Below, piece by piece: positions 1 to 8,544 of a stretch of DNA of 48,867 nt. The first letter of the stretch is position 1. Each line of letters begins with the position of its first letter. The position numbers and the translations under genes were made by a program. This stretch comes from Branchiostoma floridae (lineage: Eukaryota; Chordata; Leptocardii; Amphioxiformes; Branchiostomatidae). The stretch is taken from contig NC_049991.1 in the NCBI RefSeq assembly GCF_000003815.2, forward strand, positions 18,973,326-19,022,192, written 5' to 3'. Under the pieces are notes generated by a model, which worked only from the letters and a program-made list of their open reading frames with translations, ran no database searches and had not been told where the DNA came from.

Positions 1-1063
1 ACCGCCTTACAGAGTCTCTGTACCCGAGCTCACACACATATAATCCCAAACTCTTTCATCTTTCAGACAAATTTACGTGTTCAGTGGAGGTGCTAGGTGT
101 GATCATGAAATGGGGAGGGGGGCAAATTATACTTTGTCTATGATGTCTGCACAGACATTTATGATGCCAAATTGCTCCAAACCTACTTTTGTTACTATAT
201 AAGATATTATGGGAACAAAGAAATTTTTTGGATATGGTTGTGTGTTTTGTATAGCCTGTCCAAGAAGTCTGACAGAAGTAGTTTGTCCCCAGATACATTT
301 TTTCGGTCCGAGGCTGCAGTACCACTGTGGACTACTAGTCGGGGCATAAGTTATGTTTATATGTAGTGTTCTGCATTTCCATGTCTCTGTTAGTATTTGT
401 GTCCCCTGTAAGGACAAAAAAATGTATGTTGCTACTTGAATTTTTCCAAGTAGTTACTATGATAATGAGGACATAATCTTTATAATTAAAGAGTAATTTT
501 CTCTCGCCTTTATTAAATGATGGAACCATACGAAGGTGTATTATTTAAGTTGAGTGTAGATTATTATGATCCACAATAATCTTTGCAATGTAACGTTATA
601 TTGTAGCTATTCTTCCTGTGGTCAACCATTTATATATAATTGTGTATAAAACAATATGGCACACACAAATGAATAACATGAACAGGACATATTATGTATA
701 CAAAAATCAACAAAAGAGTAATTAAAGTAACTTAAGATAAAGTTTAAACGAAAAATAAACTAACCGTAAGATATGTGTAGATGAGGTCTCTACAGAGCCT
801 GCTCTACACCATGTGCACTAGTAGAATGAAGTCTGGTATACTGTAGATTTATCTTATAATTCCAGAGGAAAGTCCAAGCCTTCAACTTCAAGGGCATCAA
901 AAAATGTCATATAATTCCTGAGGAACAATCAGTGTGCTGTCATTTACTAGTACCTGTTATAGAGGCCTACAAAATGTCATCTGTTTTATCCAATTTATTC
1001 TGTTAGAACTTCCCACCAAGTTTAACTTAGAACTCTTCATTTGTTTTCCCCCAACAAAAAAAG

Positions 1064-1105
1064 ATGGCTGATCCCAGCTGTGAAAGTTCTACTGAAGATC
1101 TGTGA
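1064..1105 (+). CDS. Upstream mini-ORF, remnant of the ancestral N terminus of gene A
   Basis: The ATG lies right after the AG acceptor (1062-1063) and matches the start used by genes C and D (MADPSCES). In A the 14th codon is TGA where C has TGT (Cys), so only 13 residues are made. The main ORF reopens in the same frame at 1136, 30 bases after the stop. If transcribed, this acts as an upstream ORF that ribosomes must pass by leaky scanning or reinitiation. Confidence 0.7.
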   Translation: MADPSCESSTEDL

Positions 1106-1135
1106 CACAGACATCCTGGGAACGAGACAAGCAGC

Positions 1136-2662
1136 ATGGAGGAACAGACAACAGACATGGGCTGGCAGCAGGACAGGGTAGAACAAGCTTCATGCGAAGA
1201 AACGTTTCATGTGAGGGTTGAGAATACATCATTCCCACATGTAGAGGATCAGGATGAACCCCTACTTCAGGACAAGACAACTGACACGGGCTGGGAGCAG
1301 GACGGGGAAGAACAAACTTCATGCAAAGAAACCTTTCATGTGAAGGTTGACAACACCGATTTGCAAAAACACGCAGGCAAGAAACCGTTTATGTGTGATC
1401 ACTGTGACTATTCTGCAACACAAAAATCCAATTTGGACCGTCATCTGGTAAAACACACAGGCGAGAAACCGTTTATGTGCGATCATTGTGACTATTCTGC
1501 AACACAAAAATCCAATTTGGACCGTCATCTGCTAAAGCACACAGGCAGAAAATCATACATGTGTAATCACTGTGACTATTCTACATCGAGTAAATTACAG
1601 TTGGACCGCCATGTACGTAAACATACCGGGGAAAAACCTTACAAGTGTGATCAATGTGACTATTCTGCAGCCCTAAAAAAAACTTTAAATCAACACCTCG
1701 CAAAACACACTGGCGAGAAACCCTACATGTGTGGGGAGTGTGGGTACAGGGCAGCTAAGAAGTCTCATTTATCCCAACACATGAAAACACACACAGGGCA
1801 AAAACCCTACAAGTGTGACCAGTGTGACTATTCTGCAGCACAGAAAATCAGTTTAGACTTTCATATAGCATCAAGGCACAGTGGTGCAAATCCTCACATG
1901 TGTGGGAAATGTGGGTACAGCACGCATCTAAAATCCAACCTAAATAACCATATGAGAACTCACATGGGAGTTAAACCCTACAAGTGTGACCAGTGCGACT
2001 TTTCCTCAGCACACAAATGTAGTTTGGACAAACATCTAGCAACACACACCGGCGAGAAGCCCTACATGTGTGAGGAGTGTGGATACAGGGCAGCTCAAAA
2101 GTCTCAGCTTTCCCGACATATGGTAGTCCACACAGGACAAAAACCTCACAAGTGTGATCAGTGTGACTTTTCTGCTGCTGAGAAATTCATGTTGGACCAA
2201 CACCTAATGAAGCATACTGGCGAGAAGCCCTACATGTGTGGGGAGTGTGGGTACAGGGCATCTCGGAAGTATCATTTATCCAGACACATGAGAACACACA
2301 CAGGGCAAAAACCCTACAAGTGTGATCAGTGTGACTATTCTGCAGCACAGAAGTGCCATTTGGACCAACACCTGGCCAAACACATGGGTGAGAAGCCCTA
2401 CATGTGTGGAGAGTGTGGGTACAGGACAGCGTGGAAGTCCAACTTATCCAGACATATGGTAGTCCATACAGGAGAAAAATCTTACAAGTGTGACCAGTGT
2501 GACTATTCTGCAGCACAGAAATGCCATTTGTACCAACATCTAGCTAAACACACCGGTGATAAGCCCTACATGTGTGGAGAATGTGAGTACAGGACAGCTC
2601 AGCAGTACCGCCTGACCGAACACATGAGGACCCATACAAGAGAAAAAACCCTCAAGAACTAA
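1136..2662 (+). CDS. C2H2 zinc-finger protein A, 15 fingers, 508 aa
   Basis: A likely nuclear DNA-binding protein. Residues 1-80 hold two copies of an acidic repeat with core GWxQDxxEQ.S..ETFHVxV. Fifteen C2H2 fingers with TGEKPY-type linkers then run almost to the end (HTREKTLKN). From finger 4 onward they tend to alternate between a YKCDQCDYSAAQK form and a YMCGECGYRxAxKS form, so the array grew in two-finger modules. Fingers 1 and 2 are near-identical, a fresh single-finger duplication that C lacks. Finger 6 has an extra residue between its histidines (HIASRH). The start was chosen because the ancestral ATG (1064) is followed by a stop at codon 14. No KRAB, SCAN or BTB domain is visible. 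The CDYS finger style is also found in REST and ZFX/ZFY, but I do not claim orthology. Target unknown. Confidence 0.9.
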   Translation: MEEQTTDMGWQQDRVEQASCEETFHVRVENTSFPHVEDQDEPLLQDKTTDTGWEQDGEEQTSCKETFHVKVDNTDLQKHAGKKPFMCDHCDYSATQKSNLDRHLVKHTGEKPFMCDHCDYSATQKSNLDRHLLKHTGRKSYMCNHCDYSTSSKLQLDRHVRKHTGEKPYKCDQCDYSAALKKTLNQHLAKHTGEKPYMCGECGYRAAKKSHLSQHMKTHTGQKPYKCDQCDYSAAQKISLDFHIASRHSGANPHMCGKCGYSTHLKSNLNNHMRTHMGVKPYKCDQCDFSSAHKCSLDKHLATHTGEKPYMCEECGYRAAQKSQLSRHMVVHTGQKPHKCDQCDFSAAEKFMLDQHLMKHTGEKPYMCGECGYRASRKYHLSRHMRTHTGQKPYKCDQCDYSAAQKCHLDQHLAKHMGEKPYMCGECGYRTAWKSNLSRHMVVHTGEKSYKCDQCDYSAAQKCHLYQHLAKHTGDKPYMCGECEYRTAQQYRLTEHMRTHTREKTLKN

Positions 2663-3002
2663 AAGAACATTTGGCTGAGAGTATCTAATACAAACTGTAA
2701 TTGTACAATGTATTGGGTTACAAAATATTGAAATTATTTTGCATTCATACATGTTTGACTCATATGACACAGTAAATTCCACTGAGATAGTTATTTACTG
2801 TCATGTACATATCTTTTAGTTGCAAAGTAGGAATTGGCTTATATGTTTATTTTACTTACTTTATGATCGCATATTAACACTGAGCAAAAACTGTATACAT
2901 CAAACAAATAGATTTTACTTTCTTAGTGTCTAGAACATAAAAAAATATAACCATTGAAATTACTAACATTCTTATGTACCTCTGTGTAGTTAATCTTTTA
3001 CA

Positions 3003-3008
3003 AATAAA
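3003..3008 (+). promoter_or_regulatory. Poly(A) signal of gene A
   Basis: AATAAA about 340 bases after the stop codon. It is conserved at the same place in units B and C, while the sequence further 3' diverges faster. Confidence 0.6.
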
Positions 3009-3549
3009 AGGCTCCAATATATATTTGCTGTGATTGACTACTACTTCTTACTCATCGATGAAAAGGTTCATTAGTACGTATACGTATTAACGTATACAGT
3101 AAGTAAGTCAGTAGAATACTCTTCAATCAGTGACTCTGGAAAACACATAAAACACGCTTTTCATTTCCGCCAACACGTTTTCCATAAAACGGAGTTATTA
3201 ACAAATCGACCGTAAACTGGTAACCTTACGTTACCTCAAAATTTTCGTTGTACATATGAAATCTTAACTGACACAACAAAAGTACAGCGACTTTCGTAAG
3301 GTCTTAAACTACTTACAGTACATATAAAGAGACATATAGGAGTATCTTATATGAATAAGTCAACATATCGAGTCTAGCATCATATGTGAAATAGGGACAT
3401 GATGACAAAAATACCGAAAAACACATCCTCAGCCCAAGAAAGAGAATACCTGAATAATTTGAAGGAAATCTAATTTCTAAAGAGTTACTACTTCAATTAT
3501 TCTGACGCTACACAGATTATAGTCATTATACGGTATCTGTTCACACAAT

Positions 3550-3710
3550 CGAAGTGAGGGTAATCAGGCCTGCCAACTTTGACCTTTAATCTTTGCTGAC
3601 CCCCAGTGTGGCAGGTTCGCCATTTTGTGGCTTGTGCAGTTTGTTCCTTTGTACCGCCCTCTCTCCAGTAGGACGCGATTTTAACGATACTTCGAGACAA
3701 CACGGTCGAG
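3550..3710 (+). promoter_or_regulatory. Promoter and noncoding first exon of gene B
   Basis: A stretch shared with 7270-7425 and 11120-11296 ends in a good donor (CGAG/GTAAGA at 3711). It has no ATG, so it is a 5' UTR exon. It carries CGCCATTTT (3618-3626), which matches the YY1 motif often found at transcription starts. The exon's 5' end is not resolved. Splicing to the acceptor at 4784-4785 gives an intron of about 1.07 kb. Confidence 0.6.
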
Positions 3711-4785
3711 GTAAGAGTGTCAACCGCCTTACAGAGTCTCTGTACCCGAGCTCACACACATATAATCCCAAACTCTTTCATCTTTCAGACAAATTTACGT
3801 GTTCAGTGGAGGTGCTAGGTGTGATCATGAAATGGGGAGGGGGGCAAATTATACTTTGTCTATGATGTCTGCACAGACATTTATGATGCCAAATTGCTCC
3901 AAACCTACTTTTGTTACTATATAAGATATTATGGGAACAAAGAAATTTTTTGGATATGGTTGTGTGTTTTGTATAGCCTGTCCAAGAAGTCTGACAGAAG
4001 TAGTTTGTCCCCAGATACATTTTTTCGGTCCGAGGCTGCAGTACCACTGTGGACTACTAGTCGGGGCATAAGTTATGTTTATATGTAGTGTTCTGCATTT
4101 CCATGTCTCTGTTAGTATTTGTGTCCCCTGTAAGGACAAAAAAATGTATGTTGCTACTTGAATTTTTCCAAGTAGTTACTATGATAATGAGGACATAATC
4201 TTTATAATTAAAGAGTAATTTTCTCTCGCCTTTATTAAATGATGGAACCATACGAAGGTGTATTATTTAAGTTGAGTGTAGATTATTATGATCCACAATA
4301 ATCTTTGCAATGTAACGTTATATTGTAGCTATTCTTCCTGTGGTCAACCATTTATATATAATTGTGTATAAAACAATATGGCACACACAAATGAATAACA
4401 TGAACAGGACATATTATGTATACAAAAATCAACAAAAGAGTAATTAAAGTAACTTAAGATAAAGTTTAAACGAAAAATAAACTAACCGTAAGATATGTGT
4501 AGATGAGGTCTCTACAGAGCCTGCTCTACACCATGTGCACTAGTAGAATGAAGTCTGGTATACTGTAGATTTATCTTATAATTCCAGAGGAAAGTCCAAG
4601 CCTTCAACTTCAAGGGCATCAAAAAATGTCATATAATTCCTGAGGAACAATCAGTGTGCTGTCATTTACTAGTACCTGTTATAGAGGCCTACAAAATGTC
4701 ATCTGTTTTATCCAATTTATTCTGTTAGAACTTCCCACCAAGTTTAACTTAGAACTCTTCATTTGTTTTCCCCCAACAAAAAAAG

Positions 4786-4827
4786 ATGGCTGATCCCAGC
4801 TGTGAAAGTTCTACTGAAGATCTGTGA
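4786..4827 (+). CDS. Upstream mini-ORF, remnant of the ancestral N terminus of gene B
   Basis: Same structure as in gene A: the MADPSCES start just after the acceptor and a TGA at codon 14 (4825-4827). Sharing the same nonsense change means it arose before the A/B duplication or was copied by gene conversion. Confidence 0.7.
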   Translation: MADPSCESSTEDL

Positions 4828-4857
4828 CACAGACATCCTGGGAACGAGACAAGCAGC

Positions 4858-6384
4858 ATGGAGGAACAGACAACAGACATGGGCTGGCAGCAGGACAGGG
4901 TAGAACAAGCTTCATGCGAAGAAACGTTTCATGTGAGGGTTGAGAATACATCATTCCCACATGTAGAGGATCAGGATGAACCCCTACTTCAGGACAAGAC
5001 AACTGACACGGGCTGGGAGCAGGACGGGGAAGAACAAACTTCATGCAAAGAAACCTTTCATGTGAAGGTTGACAACACCGATTTGCAAAAACACGCAGGC
5101 AAGAAACCGTTTATGTGTGATCACTGTGACTATTCTGCAACACAAAAATCCAATTTGGACCGTCATCTGGTAAAACACACAGGCGAGAAACCGTTTATGT
5201 GCGATCATTGTGACTATTCTGCAACACAAAAATCCAATTTGGACCGTCATCTGCTAAAGCACACAGGCAGAAAATCATACATGTGTAATCACTGTGACTA
5301 TTCTACATCGAGTAAATTACAGTTGGACCGCCATGTACGTAAACATACCGGGGAAAAACCTTACAAGTGTGATCAATGTGACTATTCTGCAGCCCTAAAA
5401 AAAACTTTAAATCAACACCTCGCAAAACACACTGGCGAGAAACCCTACATGTGTGGGGAGTGTGGGTACAGGGCAGCTAAGAAGTCTCATTTATCCCAAC
5501 ACATGAAAACACACACAGGGCAAAAACCCTACAAGTGTGACCAGTGTGACTATTCTGCAGCACAGAAAATCAGTTTAGACTTTCATATAGCATCAAGGCA
5601 CAGTGGTGCAAATCCTCACATGTGTGGGAAATGTGGGTACAGCACGCATCTAAAATCCAACCTAAATAACCATATGAGAACTCACATGGGAGTTAAACCC
5701 TACAAGTGTGACCAGTGCGACTTTTCCTCAGCACACAAATGTAGTTTGGACAAACATCTAGCAACACACACCGGCGAGAAGCCCTACATGTGTGAGGAGT
5801 GTGGATACAGGGCAGCTCAAAAGTCTCAGCTTTCCCGACATATGGTAGTCCACACAGGACAAAAACCTCACAAGTGTGATCAGTGTGACTTTTCTGCTGC
5901 TGAGAAATTCATGTTGGACCAACACCTAATGAAGCATACTGGCGAGAAGCCCTACATGTGTGGGGAGTGTGGGTACAGGGCAGCTCGGAAGTATCATTTA
6001 TCCAGACACATGAGAACACACACAGGGCAAAAACCCTACAAGTGTGATCAGTGTGACTATTCTGCAGCACAGAAGTGCCATTTGGACCAACACCTGGCCA
6101 AACACATGGGTGAGAAGCCCTACATGTGTGGAGAGTGTGGGTACAGGACAGCGTGGAAGTCCAACTTATCCAGACATATGGTAGTCCATACAGGAGAAAA
6201 ATCTTACAAGTGTGACCAGTGTGACTATTCTGCAGCACAGAAATGCCATTTGTACCAACATCTAGCCAAACACGCCGGTGAGAAGCCCTACATGTGTGGA
6301 GAGTGTGAGTACAGGACAGCTCAGCAGTACCGCCTGACCGAACACATGAGGACCCATACAAGAGAAAAAACCCTCAAGAACTAA
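4858..6384 (+). CDS. C2H2 zinc-finger protein B, 15 fingers, 508 aa
   Basis: Near-copy of protein A. The only residue differences are an Ala for Ser in finger 11 (GYRAARKYHL) and the linker before the last finger (KHAGEKPY for KHTGDKPY). It has the same two N-terminal acidic repeats, the same duplicated finger 1/2 and the same downstream start caused by the TGA at 4825. A likely sequence-specific DNA-binding protein with nearly the same helix residues as A, hence probably the same target. The high identity could be a true recent duplication or an assembly duplication. Confidence 0.9.
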   Translation: MEEQTTDMGWQQDRVEQASCEETFHVRVENTSFPHVEDQDEPLLQDKTTDTGWEQDGEEQTSCKETFHVKVDNTDLQKHAGKKPFMCDHCDYSATQKSNLDRHLVKHTGEKPFMCDHCDYSATQKSNLDRHLLKHTGRKSYMCNHCDYSTSSKLQLDRHVRKHTGEKPYKCDQCDYSAALKKTLNQHLAKHTGEKPYMCGECGYRAAKKSHLSQHMKTHTGQKPYKCDQCDYSAAQKISLDFHIASRHSGANPHMCGKCGYSTHLKSNLNNHMRTHMGVKPYKCDQCDFSSAHKCSLDKHLATHTGEKPYMCEECGYRAAQKSQLSRHMVVHTGQKPHKCDQCDFSAAEKFMLDQHLMKHTGEKPYMCGECGYRAARKYHLSRHMRTHTGQKPYKCDQCDYSAAQKCHLDQHLAKHMGEKPYMCGECGYRTAWKSNLSRHMVVHTGEKSYKCDQCDYSAAQKCHLYQHLAKHAGEKPYMCGECEYRTAQQYRLTEHMRTHTREKTLKN

Positions 6385-6724
6385 AAGAACATTTGGCTGA
6401 GAGTATCTAATACAAACTGTAATTGTACAATGTACTGAGGTACAAAATATTGAAATTATTTTGCATTCATACATGTTTGACTCATATGACACAGTAAATT
6501 CCACTGAGATAGTTATTTACTGTCATGTACATGTCTTTTAGTTGCAAAGTAGGAAATGGCTTATATGTTTATTTTACTTACTTTATGATCGCATATTAAC
6601 ACTGAGCAAAAACTGTATATATCAAACAAATAGATTTTACTTTCTTAGTGTCTAGAACATAAAAAAATGTAACCATTGACATTACTAACATTCTTATGTA
6701 CCTCTGTGTACTTAATCTTTTACA

Positions 6725-6730
6725 AATAAA
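6725..6730 (+). promoter_or_regulatory. Poly(A) signal of gene B
   Basis: AATAAA at the position equivalent to that of gene A. Confidence 0.55.
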
Positions 6731-7269
6731 AGGCTCCATTATATATTCGCTGTGATTGAATGCTACTTCTTACTTATTATCATTGAAATGGTTCATCAGT
6801 CACGTATAACGTTACAGTAAGTAAGTTAACAGAATAATTCTTCAATCAGTGACTCTGGAAAACACATAAAACACGCTTTTCATCTCCGCCAACACGTTTT
6901 CCATAAAACGGAGTTATTGACAAATCGACCGTAAACTGGTAACCTTACGTTACCTCAAAATTTTCGTTGTACATATGAAATCTTTACTGACACAGCAAAA
7001 GTACAGCGACTTTTGTAAGGTCTTAAACTACTTACAGTACATATAAAGAGACATATAGGAGTATCTATAGATATGAATAAGTCAACATATCGAGTCTAGC
7101 ATCATATGTGAAATAGGGACATGATGACAAAAATACCGAAAAACACATCCTCAGCCCAAGAAAGAGAATACCTGAATAATGTGAAGGAAATCTAATTCCT
7201 AAAGAGTTTCTACTTCAAATATTCTGATGCTACACCGATTATAGTCATTATACGGTATCTGTTTACACA

Positions 7270-7425
7270 ATCGGAGTGAGGGTAATCAGGCCTGCAAACT
7301 TTGACCCTTCACCTTTGCTGACCCCTTGTGTGGCAGGTTCGCCATTTTGTGCGGTTTGTTTCTTTGTACCGCCCTCTCTCCAGTTGGACGCGATTTCAAC
7401 GATACGTCGAGACAACACGGTCGAG
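7270..7425 (+). promoter_or_regulatory. Promoter and noncoding first exon of gene C
   Basis: Aligns with the first exon of gene B. YY1-like CGCCATTTT at 7340-7348 and donor GTAAGT at 7426. No ATG in the exon. The 5' end is uncertain. Confidence 0.58.
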
Positions 7426-7795
7426 GTAAGTGTGCCAACCGCCTTCTTAAGTCTCTGTACCCGTGGTTTCACACATATAATCTCAAAAACCTTTGTCTTT
7501 CATACAGAAATACGCGATCAGTGGAGGGTGTGATCATGAAATTATGGGGAGGGGGGCAAAATTATAATTTATACTTTGTCTAAGATGTCTGCACAGACAT
7601 TTCTGAGGCCCAATTGCGCCAAACCTGCTTTTGTTACTATATAAGATATTATGGGAACAAAGAAATATGTGGAGATTGTTGTGTGTTTTATACAGGCTGG
7701 CTAGAAATCTGACGAAAGTAGTTTGTTGATTGTCCACATACATTTTCAGTTCCTATGCTGCAGTACCATTGTGGACTACTAGTCGGGGCATAAGT

Positions 7796-7809
7796 TACTA
7801 ACGTTAGTA
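7796..7809. mobile_element. 10-bp palindromic insertion flanked by TA
   Basis: Units A and B read AAGTTATGTTT here. Unit C has CTAACGTTAG, a perfect palindrome, inserted between a duplicated TA. It looks like the leftover of a TA-targeting transposon or a small template-switch insertion. Confidence 0.45.
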
Positions 7810-7810
7810 T

Positions 7811-7840
7811 GTTTATATCAAGGAGGTCCTTGGTTTATAT
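7811..7840. mobile_element. 14-bp palindromic insertion with 8-bp target duplication
   Basis: CAAGGAGGTCCTTG (7819-7832) sits between two perfect copies of GTTTATAT (7811-7818 and 7833-7840). Units A and B have one GTTTATAT and no insert, so the empty site is directly visible. An 8-bp duplication is typical of hAT-type transposition. The insert looks like fused terminal inverted repeats with no interior. Confidence 0.65.
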
Positions 7841-8544
7841 GTAGTGTTCTGCATTTCCATGTCTCTGTTAGTATTTGTGTCCCCTGTAAGGACAAAAAAA
7901 TGTATGTTGCTACCTGAATTTTTCCAAGTAGTTACTTACTATGATAATGAGGACATAATCTTTATAATTAAAGAGTAATTTTCTCTCGCCTTTATTAAAT
8001 GATGGAACCATACGAAGGTGTATTATTTAAGTTGAGTGTAGATTATTATGATCCACAATAATCTTTGCAATGTAACGTTATATTGTAGCTATTCTTCCTG
8101 TGGTCAACCATTTATATATAATTGGGTATAAAACAATATGGCACACACAAATGAATAACATGAACAGGACATATTATGTATACAAAAATCAACTAAAGAG
8201 TAATTAAAGTAACTTAAGATAAAGTTTAAACGAAAAATAAACTAACCGTAAGATATGTGCAGATGAGGTCTCTACAGAGCCTGCTCTACACCATGTAGAA
8301 TGAAGTCTGGTATACTGTAGATTTATCTTATAATTCCAGAGGAAAGTCCAAGCCTTCAACTTCAAGGCTTTAGGGCATCAAAAAATGTCATATAATTCCT
8401 GAGGAACAATCAGTGTGCTGTCATTTACTAGTACCTGTTATAGAGGCCTACAAAATGTCATCTGTTTTATCCAGTTTATTCTGTTAGAACTTCCCACCAA
8501 GTTTAACTTAGAACTCTTCATTTGTTTTCCCCCAACAAAAAAAG

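Larger units (their letters stand above)
1..3722 (+). repeat. Tandem gene unit A (zinc-finger cluster)
   Basis: First of four tandem units, each with one C2H2 gene. The window opens inside the intron of gene A, so its first exon is outside. The sequence recurs at 3723 with a constant offset of 3722 bp. I saw no difference between 1-2260 and 3723-5982. Substitutions then begin (first at 2261, TCT against GCT) and the 3' flank is clearly diverged. The unit ends with the first exon of gene B near 3550-3710. Unit borders are arbitrary because the repeat is head to tail. Confidence 0.9.
3723..7437 (+). repeat. Tandem gene unit B
   Basis: Second unit. It is near-identical to unit A in its 5' 2.26 kb, but its 3' part resembles unit C more (for example the KHAGEKP linker of the penultimate finger and the spacer around 6780). 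This mosaic pattern fits unequal exchange or gene conversion. It ends with the first exon of gene C. Confidence 0.88.

Noticed and set aside
56-529. Several ORFs of 60-96 aa on both strands, repeated in unit B
   Set aside because: They lie in the gene intron, lack any recognisable domain, and are not kept in units C and D, as expected of noncoding sequence.
1136-2662. Identity of genes A to C as REST orthologues because of the CDYSA fingers
   Set aside because: That finger style is shared by many unrelated C2H2 proteins, REST has fewer fingers in a different arrangement, and the tail motifs of REST are not seen.
5909-6361. Minus-strand 150-aa ORF rich in SCTHTLHTCRASH repeats (also at 9713-10165 and shorter in unit A)
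   Set aside because: It is the antisense shadow of the zinc-finger array. Its repeats follow the finger period exactly.
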